A stretch of 64,000 nt of DNA from Chroogloeocystis siderophila 5.2 s.c.1 (GCF_001904655.1 NZ_MRCC01000005.1:186001-250000), one strand, 5' to 3'. Counted from the stretch's first letter, positions 1-10,235 are shown. Made by a program: numbers and translations. The notes: a model not told the origin generated them from the sequence alone.

Positions 1-942
1 CGATCGCTTGATGACGAACGCAACAATCTGGTATTTCATTTTCATCGCTTGGTGACAGAATTAAGCCCTAGCTATTTTCTGATGGAGAATGTTCCAGGAA
101 TGGCGATTGGGCAGTATAAACTTTGGTGTGCGCAACTCAAAACGCAGTTTGAACAAGCTGGATATCAAGTCGAAGTGCAAATTCTGAATGCCGCAGATTT
201 TGGTGTTCCGCAACGCCGCCGACGGTTGTTTTTTCTGGGTTCTCAACAGAAAGTGACACCTGTGAGTTTACCTAATCCCAATAAGACCTTTGTCACAGTC
301 AAAGAGGCAATCGCCGATCTTCCTGAGGTTGAAGAATTTCCTGAATTGTTGTGGACTGACGAAGTGTTGTTAAGCGATCGCCACCTGCTGGAATTACAAC
401 AAAAAGCTAGCGATTACGCTAAATTGCTGCGCGGTGAAATCGCATCAACCGATTTTTCCTATCGTCGAGCGTGGAATCCGCAGTTATTAACAAGTTCGAT
501 GCGGACGCAGCATACAGCAAATAGTATCGAACGGTTTGCCTCCATGTTGCCGAATCAACGCGAACCGATTAGCCATTTACGCCGTTTAGATCTCAACGGA
601 TTGAGCCATACTTTACGCGCGGGTACAGGTGCAGAACGCGGTAGTTATACTTCTCCACGTCCGATTCATCCAACGCGATCACGGGTAATTTCGGTGCGCG
701 AAGCTGCACGGTTGCACTCTTTTCCTGACTGGTTTCGCTTTCATCAAACGAAATGGCACGGTTTTCGGCAAGTCGGTAATGCAGTACCGCCACTTTTAGC
801 ACAAGCGCTCGGACGTCAAGCGATCGCCGCTTTAGAAATGACCCCTTCAATTCCAGCGATGTCATTAAATCTGGGTAGCACGCAGTTACTGCGATTTAGA
901 ACTACAGAGGCGACATCGTACTGGAACTTGGGCTGCGAATAG
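1..942 (+). CDS. DNA cytosine-5 methyltransferase, 3' part
   Basis: The frame is open from base 1, so the gene begins upstream and only about 313 C-terminal residues are here. They show the m5C methyltransferase motif order: ENVPGM (motif VI), QRRRRLFFLG (motif VIII), a target-recognition stretch, then VREAARLHSFPDWF and QVGNAVPPLLAQALG (motifs IX-X). The catalytic Pro-Cys loop would lie outside the window. The enzyme transfers a methyl group from AdoMet to cytosine in DNA. No restriction endonuclease follows; the next gene is convergent, with two bases between the stop codons. HIP1 (GCGATCGC) contains CGATCG, the target of a conserved orphan cyanobacterial m5C enzyme. This could be that enzyme, but the specificity is inferred. 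Confidence 0.93.
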   Translation, partial: RSLDDERNNLVFHFHRLVTELSPSYFLMENVPGMAIGQYKLWCAQLKTQFEQAGYQVEVQILNAADFGVPQRRRRLFFLGSQQKVTPVSLPNPNKTFVTVKEAIADLPEVEEFPELLWTDEVLLSDRHLLELQQKASDYAKLLRGEIASTDFSYRRAWNPQLLTSSMRTQHTANSIERFASMLPNQREPISHLRRLDLNGLSHTLRAGTGAERGSYTSPRPIHPTRSRVISVREAARLHSFPDWFRFHQTKWHGFRQVGNAVPPLLAQALGRQAIAALEMTPSIPAMSLNLGSTQLLRFRTTEATSYWNLGCE

Positions 943-944
943 CA

Positions 945-3900
945 CTATCCAAACTCTTTTGAACGTACAGAGAATGTTAAAACGGTTTCATCAACGCCTT
1001 TGAGTTCTAAGGGGCTATATTTAATAATCTCATCGTCATCAAGATAATCGGCGACAGCCGCAGAAACTAAAATTTGCCCTGGTGCAGCAGCTTGTTGCAA
1101 CCGTGCCGCAATATTGACACTCGGACCAATTGCCGTGTAATCAGCGCGTTCCGCACTCCCAAACATTCCTACAACTGCGGTACCTTGGTGAATTCCGCAG
1201 CGAAACTGAATGAGATGACTTTGGTTTTTCCCTAAGATTCCTTGATCGTGCCAGCGTTGGTTAAGTCGAGTTAAAGCGTGATGCATCGCGCGGGCGGTGG
1301 CGATCGCGCGGCGGACTTGTTCATTGGGCATCATGTCTTCGGGCGCACCAAAGATCGCTAAAAGTGCGTCGCCCATAAATTTATCCACGGTTCCACCGTT
1401 ATCAAATACGGCGCGGATCATCGTTTCTAAGTATTCGTTCAATAACTCGGCGACGCGGCGCGATCGCAATGTATTAGCAAGTTGCGTAAACCCGACAATA
1501 TCGCTAAATAAAATCGTAATTAAACGCGGTTCTGGACGTAAATCGAGTGCTAGATCGCCCATTGCCGCTTTCTTCACCATCTCCGGTGGCAAAAAACGCT
1601 TGAGGACAGACTCGGTGAGGTAGGTATTCAACTCTACAACGCGGCGCTCATTTTCTTTCAACGCCAGTAAGTTGCGGACTTCGGCAAGGAGTTCGCGATC
1701 GTTGAAAGGTTTTGCTAAATACGCATCTGCACCGCTTTCGGTTCCTGCAATTCGCGTTTCTTCGTCCGTTTTTGCGGTAAGGAGAACAATGGGGATTCCC
1801 TTAAGCTTCTCGTCATTGCGAATCTGCCAAATCATTTCTAAACCCGACAGATGCGGCATCATTAAGTCAGTGACAATCAAGTCGGGAAGAACGCTGTAGG
1901 CTAAATGCAATCCTTCAATACCATTACGTGCGGTATAAACTCGATAACTACCTTGTTGCGTCAGAATCGTTGTAACGTAAGTCCTTAAATCGAGATTGTC
2001 ATCGACAACAAGAATCGAAGCTGGTTGCTGGTGACGAGTAGCTAGCGAATGAGGAATTAACGGTTCTTGTTCTTCTAGTCCTGGCTCATTTTTATCGGCT
2101 TCTACTGTCTCTAAATCGGCTAACTCTATCGCAGCACTACGCAGTTGGACTTGAGTCGGAAGTTCTAAAATTTGGTCAAGTGGTAAGTGTCCTTTGCCAA
2201 TGGGGAGCCAAACGGTAAATTTACTGCCTTTCTCGTAGGCTGATTCTACAGAAATTTGACCGGCGTGCAGTTCTATTAATTCTTTTGCTAACGCAAGACC
2301 TAAACCACTTCCTTCGTACGAGCGGTTAACTGCGGCTTCGGCTTGATGGAAGCGTTTGAATAAGTGCGGAATCTGTTCTTTGGCGATTCCAATTCCAGTG
2401 TCTTCAACCTGGATTAAACAATGGTCTCCTGCCGTTTCAACGCGAATTGTAATTCTACCCCCAGGAGGAGTAAACTTCATTGCGTTTGACAGAAGGTTGT
2501 ATACAATTTTATCAAATTTTTCTGTATCTAAGTATACTAAAGGGCAAGGATTGAACTCGGTAATGAGTTCGAGTTCCTTTTTTTCACAATAAGGGCGAAA
2601 CGATTCGACAATTTGACTCACCAACTCTAGTAAATCGCAGGGGCGGAAACTCGGCTGCATTCTTCCTGCATCAAGCCGTTGCAAGTCTAGCAGTTGATTG
2701 ACTAATCGCAAAAGACGGCGAGAATTGCGTAAAGCGATCGCCGCTTGTTCTACGGGTAAGTCTTGTTGTTGATTGACCGCTGATTCGAGCGGTGCAAGCA
2801 TTAATGTGAGGGGGGTGCGAAACTCATGTGAGATGTTTTGAAAAAAGTGCGTTTTTTGCCGGTCTAATTCGAGTAAGCGATCGGCTAAGGCACAACTTTT
2901 TTGATAGAGTCGCGATTGTTGTACTGCGATCGCCGCTTGCGCAGCAACGGCTTGCGCTAATTCAATTTCTTCTTTTTGCCAGTGGCGTGGTTTGTAAAAT
3001 GAGCGTAGCGTAATACTACCAATACTTGTATTATCCGCAAGGAGAGGCACAACCAATAACGCCCGCGCGGCTGGTGAGGAAAGTGGTAAATCGAGTCCGC
3101 GCATTTGCGGTTGTTGGTTGAGATCGTTAATGACAACAGGCTGCTGGGTGCGTAGCAAAAGTTGTAAAACGGGGTTTCCGGCGATCGGCGATCGCGATTG
3201 TGGTAGTTGTTGCGGGCTTAAGAATGATTCAGGTTCGGTACGGTTGTATAAGCCAACACATTGGACAAATTCATCTTCTTCAGTCCATAACGATAAAGCA
3301 CAACCATCTACGTGTAACGCTTGTCCGAGTTGTTGGGTAATTGCGGCAAAGATATCTTGCGGATCGAGACTTGAGCGAATCGCTGCGGTAATCTTGTTAA
3401 TCAAGGCTTCGCGTTGCGCAAGTGCAGAAATGCAATCGTAGGCGCGTGCTTGCGACAAAGTAAAGGCGGCTTGGTCTGCTACGATGGTCACTAGCTCGAT
3501 TTCATCATCTTGCCATTGTCGTGGTTGGCGACATTGATGAATCGCCATAATTGCTAGGAGTTCTTGCTGATAAATCAGCGGCACGATTAAGCTAGAAGCA
3601 ATATTGGCTTGTTGATAGGCGATCGCATTTTGTATCCGCCCGTCGTTACTAACATCATTGATGACTTGTAATTCTCGCGTTTCCCATAGTGTTTGTCCTA
3701 AAATCCAACTTTGACCTTTGATTGCAGCAGCGCAATCTTCAGTTTGATAGATAAAGGATTCCTCAACGGCGCGATTATCATGAAAGGGACGTAGAATACA
3801 GTAGCTGACTTCTAGCATTTGACCAACGGTATCCACAATCGTTTGTAAGATTTGCCGCGAGTCTAAAGCACTGCGAATTGTATTCGTAATTGTATTCAAC

Positions 3901-4328
3901 CGCGATTGGTGATGGAGTGTGGCACAAAGTTCTTGTGTTCGCAGCTTGAGAATGTTATGTGTATCAACAGCTTGGCGTACAGTTGTTGCTAAAGCTTCAA
4001 TCGGGCAAGGTTTAGCGAGGCATTTAAATACTTTCTTTGTACTCAGCGCCTCGACTAACTCAGGTGTGTCAGTATTTTCCGTCAAGATGAGCCAAAGAAG
4101 ATACGGATACTTTGTCGCGGTAGGTGCGGCGCAATCGCCCCAGGAAATTGGGTAATCTGATATCAAAACGGCTACATCGTGTTGAGTTAAAATTTCCCAT
4201 AAAGCCGTTTCAGATGCAATCAGTACCTCATATTGCTTGAGAGTATGACAAAGTTCCTCATACACTGATTGGTCATCAAGAATGAGAATTTTGGGTTTAG
4301 TGTACTTGCAGGGTTCCATAAACCGCAC
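945..4328 (-). CDS. cyaC: CyaC-type hybrid histidine kinase / adenylate cyclase
   Basis: This 1127-residue soluble signalling protein has the domain order receiver (about 13-125, with the DD pair, the Asp in LISDYP and the Lys in LAKP), GAF (150-295), GAF (310-470), HisKA with phospho-acceptor His in SHEFRTPL (near 500), HATPase with GTGLGL-like GSGLGLAL, a second receiver (770-890, Asp in VTDLMMP), and a class III cyclase (925-1115). The cyclase keeps both metal aspartates (FSDIVGFT, FMGDALLAIFG), the Lys before FMGD, and a Thr in YTAIG, which is the ATP-selecting Lys/Thr pair. This matches CyaC of Anabaena and Spirulina. It should make cAMP under control of an internal phosphorelay. The start is GTG; an ATG three codons later is possible. 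It lies 15 bases after prfC, so the two may be co-transcribed. Confidence 0.9.
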   Translation of the reverse strand: MRFMEPCKYTKPKILILDDQSVYEELCHTLKQYEVLIASETALWEILTQHDVAVLISDYPISWGDCAAPTATKYPYLLWLILTENTDTPELVEALSTKKVFKCLAKPCPIEALATTVRQAVDTHNILKLRTQELCATLHHQSRLNTITNTIRSALDSRQILQTIVDTVGQMLEVSYCILRPFHDNRAVEESFIYQTEDCAAAIKGQSWILGQTLWETRELQVINDVSNDGRIQNAIAYQQANIASSLIVPLIYQQELLAIMAIHQCRQPRQWQDDEIELVTIVADQAAFTLSQARAYDCISALAQREALINKITAAIRSSLDPQDIFAAITQQLGQALHVDGCALSLWTEEDEFVQCVGLYNRTEPESFLSPQQLPQSRSPIAGNPVLQLLLRTQQPVVINDLNQQPQMRGLDLPLSSPAARALLVVPLLADNTSIGSITLRSFYKPRHWQKEEIELAQAVAAQAAIAVQQSRLYQKSCALADRLLELDRQKTHFFQNISHEFRTPLTLMLAPLESAVNQQQDLPVEQAAIALRNSRRLLRLVNQLLDLQRLDAGRMQPSFRPCDLLELVSQIVESFRPYCEKKELELITEFNPCPLVYLDTEKFDKIVYNLLSNAMKFTPPGGRITIRVETAGDHCLIQVEDTGIGIAKEQIPHLFKRFHQAEAAVNRSYEGSGLGLALAKELIELHAGQISVESAYEKGSKFTVWLPIGKGHLPLDQILELPTQVQLRSAAIELADLETVEADKNEPGLEEQEPLIPHSLATRHQQPASILVVDDNLDLRTYVTTILTQQGSYRVYTARNGIEGLHLAYSVLPDLIVTDLMMPHLSGLEMIWQIRNDEKLKGIPIVLLTAKTDEETRIAGTESGADAYLAKPFNDRELLAEVRNLLALKENERRVVELNTYLTESVLKRFLPPEMVKKAAMGDLALDLRPEPRLITILFSDIVGFTQLANTLRSRRVAELLNEYLETMIRAVFDNGGTVDKFMGDALLAIFGAPEDMMPNEQVRRAIATARAMHHALTRLNQRWHDQGILGKNQSHLIQFRCGIHQGTAVVGMFGSAERADYTAIGPSVNIAARLQQAAAPGQILVSAAVADYLDDDEIIKYSPLELKGVDETVLTFSVRSKEFG

Positions 4329-4343
4329 GCCATTGTTTGGCGG

Positions 4344-5975
4344 TTATCCATCAACTGGCTGTTGACCGGAGACGACAGGCGCGATCGCCGCTAACTCTAG
4401 TTCTGGATGATCTTGTTGTAGTTGCTGACAATTCCATTCATTGCGGAATAGTAACACAGGACGACCCCAACTGTCTTTCACAGTCGCGGTGTTGAACAAG
4501 CGCCCTACCTTGTCTAAAGCTTCCCAACCATTGACGACCCAACGTGCAACGGTGTATGGTAACAAGTCCAGTTGAGTTTCAACGCCATATTCTTGCTGTA
4601 AGCGAAACTGAACAACTTCAAACTGTAATTGTCCAACTGCGGCGAGAATCGGATCGCGTTTTGACTCATCCGCAGAGTACATAATCTGTACTGCACCTTC
4701 TTCGCGGATTTCCGAAACTCCTTTGTGAAATTGCTTAAATTTGGAAGGGTTGGGGTTGCGCAGCGTCGCAAATAATTCTGGTGAAAAGCAAGGAATGCCT
4801 TCGTATTCGATTTTTTGACCTGTATAAATTGTATCGCCGATCGCAAATACGCCAGGATTGTTTAAACCAATGACGTCCCCAGGAAACGCGATATCAATTG
4901 ATTCGCGATCTTGGGCAAATAATTTCTGTGGGCGTGACAGTCGAATTGTTTTTCCGGTACGGGCGTGATTGACAGTCATGTCTTTTTCAAACTTTCCTGT
5001 ACACACGCGGACAAACGCGACGCGATCGCGATGTTTCGGGTCCATGTTTGCTTGCAGTTTAAACACAAATCCCGTGAATTCTGGATACGTTGGCGCAATT
5101 TCTCCTACTGTACTCCTACGGCTACCTGGTTTGAGCGCGTATTCGAGAAAAGAATTAAGAAACAGATCGACACCAAAGTTTGTCATGGCACTTCCAAAAA
5201 ATACGGGTGTCATTTTGCCTTGGTGAACTAAATCTTGGTCGAGTTCGGCTCCTAATTCGTCTAAAAGTTCAAGTTCGTCTTTAAGTTGATAATATAAATC
5301 TTGCTCTAAAAGTTCTTCAATTTTGGGATCGCCAACATCGATTACCGTATCGACGGCTTCGCGGCTACCATGTTCGACACGCGAGTATAAGTGAATTTGC
5401 TGCTGATGACGGTCAAAAACACCTTGGAAGCGATCGCCCATTCCAATCGGCCAGTTTACCGCATAAGTTTGTAGCCCTAATTCCTGTTCAATTTCGTCTA
5501 ATAATTCCAGGGGTTCTCTTCCTGGGCGATCAAGCTTATTGACGAATGTAAAGATAGGAAGCTGACGCATTTTACAAACTTCAAACAACTTTCGTGTTTG
5601 TGGTTCTAACCCTTTTGCCGCATCAATGAGCATCACAGCATTATCGGCGGCTGCGAGCGTGCGGTACGTGTCTTCGCTAAAATCTTGGTGTCCTGGTGTG
5701 TCAAGCAGATTGATTTGACAATCGTTGTATTCAAATTGCAGGACGGTTGAGGTAATCGAAATTCCCCGCTGTTGCTCCATTGCCATCCAGTCTGATGTTG
5801 CCTTACGCTGTGCGCGTCGTGCTTTTACCGATCCTGCTTCGTGAATTGCTCCACCGTAAAGTAATAGCTTTTCTGTTAGTGTCGTTTTCCCCGCGTCTGG
5901 GTGAGAAATAATTGCAAAATTACGCCGACGTTCTACCTCTGTGTACAATTCAGGCTGAAATTCAATAGATGTCAT
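4344..5975 (-). CDS. prfC: Peptide chain release factor 3
   Basis: A 543-residue translational GTPase, the usual RF3 length. G1 is SHPDAGKT (residues 24-31), G3 is [17 protein letters not shown]4 is NKLDRPGR. Elongation-factor-like domains II and III follow. RF3 uses GTP to release RF1 or RF2 from the ribosome after peptide hydrolysis. Start is the ATG at 5975, followed closely by the GTPase core. The cyclase gene follows 15 bases after the stop on the same strand; I see no functional link between them. Confidence 0.97.
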   Translation of the reverse strand: MTSIEFQPELYTEVERRRNFAIISHPDAGKTTLTEKLLLYGGAIHEAGSVKARRAQRKATSDWMAMEQQRGISITSTVLQFEYNDCQINLLDTPGHQDFSEDTYRTLAAADNAVMLIDAAKGLEPQTRKLFEVCKMRQLPIFTFVNKLDRPGREPLELLDEIEQELGLQTYAVNWPIGMGDRFQGVFDRHQQQIHLYSRVEHGSREAVDTVIDVGDPKIEELLEQDLYYQLKDELELLDELGAELDQDLVHQGKMTPVFFGSAMTNFGVDLFLNSFLEYALKPGSRRSTVGEIAPTYPEFTGFVFKLQANMDPKHRDRVAFVRVCTGKFEKDMTVNHARTGKTIRLSRPQKLFAQDRESIDIAFPGDVIGLNNPGVFAIGDTIYTGQKIEYEGIPCFSPELFATLRNPNPSKFKQFHKGVSEIREEGAVQIMYSADESKRDPILAAVGQLQFEVVQFRLQQEYGVETQLDLLPYTVARWVVNGWEALDKVGRLFNTATVKDSWGRPVLLFRNEWNCQQLQQDHPELELAAIAPVVSGQQPVDG

Positions 5976-6494
5976 GAATGCTATGCTAATGTGTTATGGG
6001 AATTATGCTTTTCGTTCTTTGATAATTATACAAAGTTATCTGGAGCAAATTTTTATTTATTGGTCGGTGCGATAGTATTCTTGTTTGCGGTGTAAGATTT
6101 TTTTACGTAGACGCGTTGGCGAAGCATTATCGCAGGTAACGGCTTGCCGTTCGCGTAGCGTCTCTGTCAGGAGAATGTTAACACAGAGGAAAGAGTTTAA
6201 AAGAAAATTTCATGCATTGCTGAAAATCTATGTATTTTTTTTAGATTATGCCTTTTCTTTACGAGTACGTCTTTTATAAACTTTTAAAATAATCTCTTTT
6301 AAAGAACTACAAGATTATTTTGGGTTTGGGTTGAGTATATTTTTCAACAAAGGGTATCTTTTCACTTACTTAAAGTACTATCAAAGCGAATATTTTTGGA
6401 TTTTTTCTAGACAATTATAGAAAATATAACTAAAGATAGTACTATCGTGAGTTTATCTTTTTGTAAGCTGATAAGTAAGAATTGAGGAAATGTA
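5976..6494. other. Gene-free spacer between prfC and a DUF4870 gene
   Basis: About 520 AT-rich bases between two divergent genes. It holds one GC-rich inverted repeat (listed separately) and long A/T tracts between 6200 and 6470. The promoters of both flanking genes must be here, but I cannot point to convincing -10/-35 boxes. Short open frames in the region have no recognisable product. Confidence 0.6.
6109..6163. repeat. GC-rich interspersed inverted repeat
   Basis: AGACGC at 6109-6114 is matched by GCGTCT at 6158-6163, and GCGAAGC / GGCTTGCC-type blocks lie between. The string TCGCGTAGCG stands out from the AT-rich surroundings. Words of the same type (GCGTAGCGCTGCGTAGC) occur near 17048-17070. 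This looks like one of the small palindromic repeats scattered through cyanobacterial spacers. Confidence 0.55.
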
Positions 6495-6839
6495 ATGTAC
6501 GACTCAGACCAAAGGAAAATTCTTTCAGTATTATGCCACATCTCAATTTTTTTTAGTACGACGTTAGTTTCGGTAGGAATTCCGATAGCTGCGTTATTTT
6601 TATCGTCAGATCCTGTAGTAAAAGATAATGCTAAAGAGGCAATTAACTTTCACTTTAATGTATGGTTATATGGCATCATTATTGCAATCCTTGCTTTTGT
6701 GACCTTGGGTGCATTAGGGCTAATTTTAGGACCAATCTTATTTCTATTTCATTGGGGACTGCCAATTTTAGGAATTGTGCAGATTTTGAATAATCCTGAT
6801 CAAGTTTATCGCTATCCTTTTATTTTTCGAGTATTTTAA
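6495..6839 (+). CDS. DUF4870 family small membrane protein
   Basis: A 114-residue protein with a hydrophobic segment near residues 14-36, a polar loop ending in the family hallmark KEAINFHFN, and hydrophobic segments from 53 to about 93. The short tail NNPDQVYRYPF is also typical. This is the DUF4870 (Tic20-like, YccF-like) layout. The function of the family is unknown; the protein should sit in the plasma or thylakoid membrane. It stands alone, with AT-rich upstream sequence and a hairpin just after its stop. Confidence 0.8.
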   Translation: MYDSDQRKILSVLCHISIFFSTTLVSVGIPIAALFLSSDPVVKDNAKEAINFHFNVWLYGIIIAILAFVTLGALGLILGPILFLFHWGLPILGIVQILNNPDQVYRYPFIFRVF

Positions 6840-6843
6840 CCTT

Positions 6844-6888
6844 GAGTGCTTCGCCTTACGCGCTATGACGCTTTAGGTGATTGCACTC
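6844..6888 (+). terminator. Possible terminator hairpin after the DUF4870 gene
   Basis: GAGTGC (6844-6849) pairs with GCACTC (6883-6888), starting four bases after the stop. The loop is long and the following bases (TTGTTCC) are only weakly T-rich, so it may instead be a small repeat. Confidence 0.3.
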
Positions 6889-6999
6889 TTGTTCCACCGC
6901 TTCACAACAAGGCTTATTTGAATTTTTATAAACTTTCACCGGATTTTACTAGCACTAAAGTGAAGCTCTAGCCATTGTCACTCGCTACAGAGGTGTTGC

Positions 7000-8016
7000 A
7001 TGGCTACAGAATACATTGTATTCGTTCATGGTGTAAATACACGTGAGGAACGCGAAGTCAAAACTTATGCAGATAAGCTAATTGAGCGAATTGATCGAGA
7101 AATTGCAAGTCATTCATCGAATATCACTCGCAAATACATTCCTCTTTATTGGGGTGATGTTAATAAGCCGGAAGAAGACAAGTTATTGAACAAACTAAAA
7201 CAGTCACCAACGTGGAAAAAAATGTGGTTTCAGGAGTTCCGCGAAAAGCAACTGATGCAGTTTGTTGGTGATGCAGCACTTTATATTAGCCGCCATGTTG
7301 GTTCTAAAGTTGTTATTGCGATCGCAGAACAACTCAAGAAAGCACTTCCTGCGAATCCTGAACCAGGCGATCGTATGCACTTAATTGCGCATAGCTGGGG
7401 TACTGTTATTTTGTTTGACGTCTTGTTTGCAGCGCGGTGGGATAATCCCGATCTACCCACGTATGAAAGTGTGCGCAGAATTCGTCAAGGAATTTTTGGC
7501 GTTAAGCCTGAACCGCTTCATGGAATTCGGCTTTCGAGTATCCATACTATGGGTTCGCCGATTGCTTTTTTCAACTTGATCAATGTTGTTTCTGGCGAAG
7601 ATCAAGCGAAGGGCGAACGCGAACTCACACAAGAGCAAGCCAAAAAAATCGCTACTCACGATATTACGCCACAATTAGAAGCGTTATTAGAGCAGCTTTA
7701 TAATGAACGCGGACAAAAAACATTACCGTGGCGCAATTTTATACATCCAGGCGATCCGGTTGCGTATCCACTCGCAACAATCATGCCTGATTTAGTCGAT
7801 GGTAAGCGACAGTGTTTAGATATTCAAGACCTTCTAACTAGTAATGCAGACTTGTCAGACTTTTTAGTGCAATCCATTAGCCGCTCGTTTTTAGCATTAT
7901 TACATGGTGGAGACGCGCACGGTAGCTATTGGGAAAGTCGCGATGTTGTTAAAGCGATTACTCAAGTTATTTTGCAAGAAGCTGCTCATCCGTCTACTGC
8001 TGTTGTTAGTACCTAG
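7000..8016 (+). CDS. Alpha/beta-hydrolase fold protein, lipase-like
   Basis: A 338-residue protein without signal peptide. FVHGVN near residue 9 is the oxyanion-side HG element, and LIAHSWGT places a nucleophile Ser at residue 132 in a GxSxG-like elbow (AHSWG). A candidate acid lies in HPGDPVAYP and a candidate His in GGDAHGSYW near the C-terminus. The chain is probably cytoplasmic. The substrate cannot be told; esterase, lipase or a purely protein-binding role are all possible. The start is the ATG at 7000, preceded by GAGGTG at a good distance. No operon partner is nearby. Confidence 0.8.
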   Translation: MATEYIVFVHGVNTREEREVKTYADKLIERIDREIASHSSNITRKYIPLYWGDVNKPEEDKLLNKLKQSPTWKKMWFQEFREKQLMQFVGDAALYISRHVGSKVVIAIAEQLKKALPANPEPGDRMHLIAHSWGTVILFDVLFAARWDNPDLPTYESVRRIRQGIFGVKPEPLHGIRLSSIHTMGSPIAFFNLINVVSGEDQAKGERELTQEQAKKIATHDITPQLEALLEQLYNERGQKTLPWRNFIHPGDPVAYPLATIMPDLVDGKRQCLDIQDLLTSNADLSDFLVQSISRSFLALLHGGDAHGSYWESRDVVKAITQVILQEAAHPSTAVVST

Positions 8017-8627
8017 CGAACACTAATTCAGGCAATTAGGTATTTCAATAAGTCATCAATGATTACAAAAATATCGCCATTGTATCTGATGCAAACTATC
8101 GACAAAATAGACTTGAGAAGGTTTCATAGTAGAGATTTAAGCTAGTGCGATCGCCCTTCAGCATGATTGAGGAGGAGATTGTCTTTAACCGCGCCTTGAT
8201 AGAGTGCATTCCACAGTCGTTGCGCGAGCGATCACACTAGCAGATTTGCGGTTGATTAAAACGAAACTTGCCAGTTTTTATTGTGAACTCAAATCGCTTT
8301 GTATTTTATTATAAAAGTCACAAAATTGAGATATTTTTCTTGTTTAGTGGAAGCTATTTATAGTATTATTAATTAGTGTTTTCTTTATAATAGAACTTTG
8401 ATTAAATTTTGTCTAAGCATAGATCCCCATTATAAAGAAAATTTTATCAGATCTCAGGTAAGATTTCAAGCACTTAACTCCCTAGTATTCAGGAAATATA
8501 TCTTAATTTATCAGAATCACTATTTTGGGGGAAACTTAGCAACTGAGCGTACTATACTGCAAAAAAGAAGCTACTCAATTCGCGCTAATTTTCTTGAGCT
8601 TCATTTTTGATTGTTTAAATAAAAGCC
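8017..8627. other. Gene-free spacer with a short gene-like remnant
   Basis: About 610 bases, AT-rich in the second half, upstream of hemB. On the minus strand, 8142-8233 reads as about 28 residues (containing RLWNALYQGAVKDN) ending in TAG, with a stop shortly upstream. It looks like the tail of a lost gene that I cannot name. A 70-codon open frame at 8398-8610 starts with TTG, is rich in A/T-driven codons, and I do not accept it as a gene. The hemB promoter should lie near 8560-8620. Confidence 0.4.
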
Positions 8628-9608
8628 ATGTTTCCCATTCATCGCCCTCGCCGCTTGAGAACGCATCCGCAGTTACGCCGGATGGTACGTGAAACTGTTT
8701 TAACAACTAGCGATTTAATTTATCCCTTGTTTGCTGTACCTGGTGACGGTATTGCCAAAGAAGTGAAATCGATGCCTGGTGTTTACCAGTTATCAGTCGA
8801 TAAGATTGTTGAAGAAGCCAAGGAAGTATATGACTTAGGTATTCCTGGGATTATTTTATTTGGGATTCCTGAAGATAAAGATACCGATGCTACTGGCGCG
8901 TGGCACGATTGCGGAATTGTGCAAAAAGCTGCGACTGCCGTTAAAGAAGCAGTTCCAGATTTGATTGTCATTGCAGATACGTGTTTGTGCGAGTATACTG
9001 CGCACGGGCATTGTGGTTATTTAGAAGTTGGAGACTTGACAGGAAGAGTATTAAACGATCCGACACTAGAATTATTAAAGAAAACCGCAGTATCTCAAGC
9101 CAAAGCAGGCGCAGATATTATCGCACCATCTGGAATGATGGATGGCTTTGTGCAGGCAATACGCGGTGCGTTGGATGATGCGGGATATCAAGATACACCG
9201 ATATTGTCTTATGCGGCGAAGTATGCATCGGCGTATTATGGTCCTTTTCGGGATGCGGCGGAATCAACACCGCAGTTTGGCGATCGCCGAACTTATCAAA
9301 TGGATCCTGGTAATGCACGGGAAGCTTTAAAAGAAATTGCGCTGGATATTGCAGAAGGTGCAGATATGCTGATGGTTAAGCCTGCGTTAGCATACATGGA
9401 CATTATCTGGCGTGTCAAGGAAGCAAGTAATTTACCTGTTGCAGCATATAACGTATCTGGCGAGTATTCCATGATTAAAGCCGCTGCGCTTAATGGTTGG
9501 ATTGACGAACAACGCGTTGTTTTAGAAACATTAACCAGCTTTAAACGTGCTGGGACAGATTTAATTCTGACTTATCATGCTAAAGACGCGGCGCGGTGGT
9601 TACAGTAG
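8628..9608 (+). CDS. hemB: Porphobilinogen synthase
   Basis: A 326-residue cytoplasmic enzyme that condenses two 5-aminolevulinate molecules into porphobilinogen, the common precursor of haem, chlorophyll and phycobilins. Visible hallmarks are the metal-binding cysteines in [14 protein letters not shown] (C119, C121, C129), the Schiff-base region LSYAAKYAS (K198) and [10 protein letters not shown] (K251). It starts [11 protein letters not shown], as cyanobacterial HemB proteins do. It is monocistronic here, and a strong hairpin follows. Confidence 0.98.
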   Translation: MFPIHRPRRLRTHPQLRRMVRETVLTTSDLIYPLFAVPGDGIAKEVKSMPGVYQLSVDKIVEEAKEVYDLGIPGIILFGIPEDKDTDATGAWHDCGIVQKAATAVKEAVPDLIVIADTCLCEYTAHGHCGYLEVGDLTGRVLNDPTLELLKKTAVSQAKAGADIIAPSGMMDGFVQAIRGALDDAGYQDTPILSYAAKYASAYYGPFRDAAESTPQFGDRRTYQMDPGNAREALKEIALDIAEGADMLMVKPALAYMDIIWRVKEASNLPVAAYNVSGEYSMIKAAALNGWIDEQRVVLETLTSFKRAGTDLILTYHAKDAARWLQ

Positions 9609-9643
9609 TTTCAATTGGTGACTCTTAGCTGTCATAAGCAAAA

Positions 9644-9663
9644 TCCCTACCTCCTGGTAGGGA
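9644..9663. terminator. Hairpin between convergent genes
   Basis: TCCCTACC and GGTAGGGA form a perfect 8-bp stem with a TCCT loop. On the minus strand the stem is followed by TTTTGC, so it best serves the minus-strand membrane-protein gene; it can also close the hemB transcript. Confidence 0.6.
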
Positions 9664-9703
9664 CTCACTATCAAGCATTGTGCCGTCAAATGCGCATTTT
9701 TTT

Positions 9704-10018
9704 TTAGCTAGCAGCCTCTACGGGCTGTTTTTGGGATACATTACCTGGTATTGGTTGTTTTTTGGTGGCTGTATCTACGGGAGACAATTCAATATGATTC
9801 AACAGCGTTGTTACGAAAGCAAACAGTAGGAAAGGAAGTGAGAGTAAGATAATTAGCCCTACTGTAGCGAGAGCATAAATTGGACGTCTAGCGCCCATTA
9901 GCGCCATTGCTGAAGCTAAACTCACGGTGATCGTAATCAGCCAAACGATGATTTGACCGTAGATATCACCAAAGGTCAAAGTACAGACAAAGCGATACTT
10001 TTGGATGTTACTCATCAT
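9704..10018 (-). CDS. Small conserved-looking membrane protein, unknown function
   Basis: About 104 residues from ATG at 10018 (the frame also allows a TTG at 10030). After a short N-terminus with YRFVCTLTFGDIYGQ there are two hydrophobic segments, roughly residues 22-44 and 49-73, then a polar, Pro/Gln-rich tail. I do not recognise a characterised family. The sequence has normal codon use and a clean terminator hairpin after it, so I take it as a real inner-membrane protein. Confidence 0.7.
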   Translation of the reverse strand: MMSNIQKYRFVCTLTFGDIYGQIIVWLITITVSLASAMALMGARRPIYALATVGLIILLSLPFLLFAFVTTLLNHIELSPVDTATKKQPIPGNVSQKQPVEAAS

Positions 10019-10235
10019 AATCTTCTGCAAGGTTGTTTAAAGTTCTAAATTTTAAAGCCCTGACTGTGTTGTAGATGATTTCTAAAGGTTTTTGACAGGT
10101 TTGCAACAGGACTTTACAAAACGAAGAGATTGGTAAGAGCTAGTGGCGATCGCGCACTGCATAAAGATGCAAAATACATAAAGTAGAGAAGATCGACGTA
10201 ACTTGAAGGCTAGTAATTGCTAATTGGGAAAAATA

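Noticed and set aside
3118-3441. Plus-strand frames inside the cyaC region
   Set aside because: Several open frames of 60-110 codons run antisense to cyaC; none has a domain and the minus-strand protein is continuous with known domains.
8398-8610. 70-codon frame before hemB
   Set aside because: Starts with TTG in AT-rich DNA, no ribosome-binding site, no domain; likely the hemB leader region.
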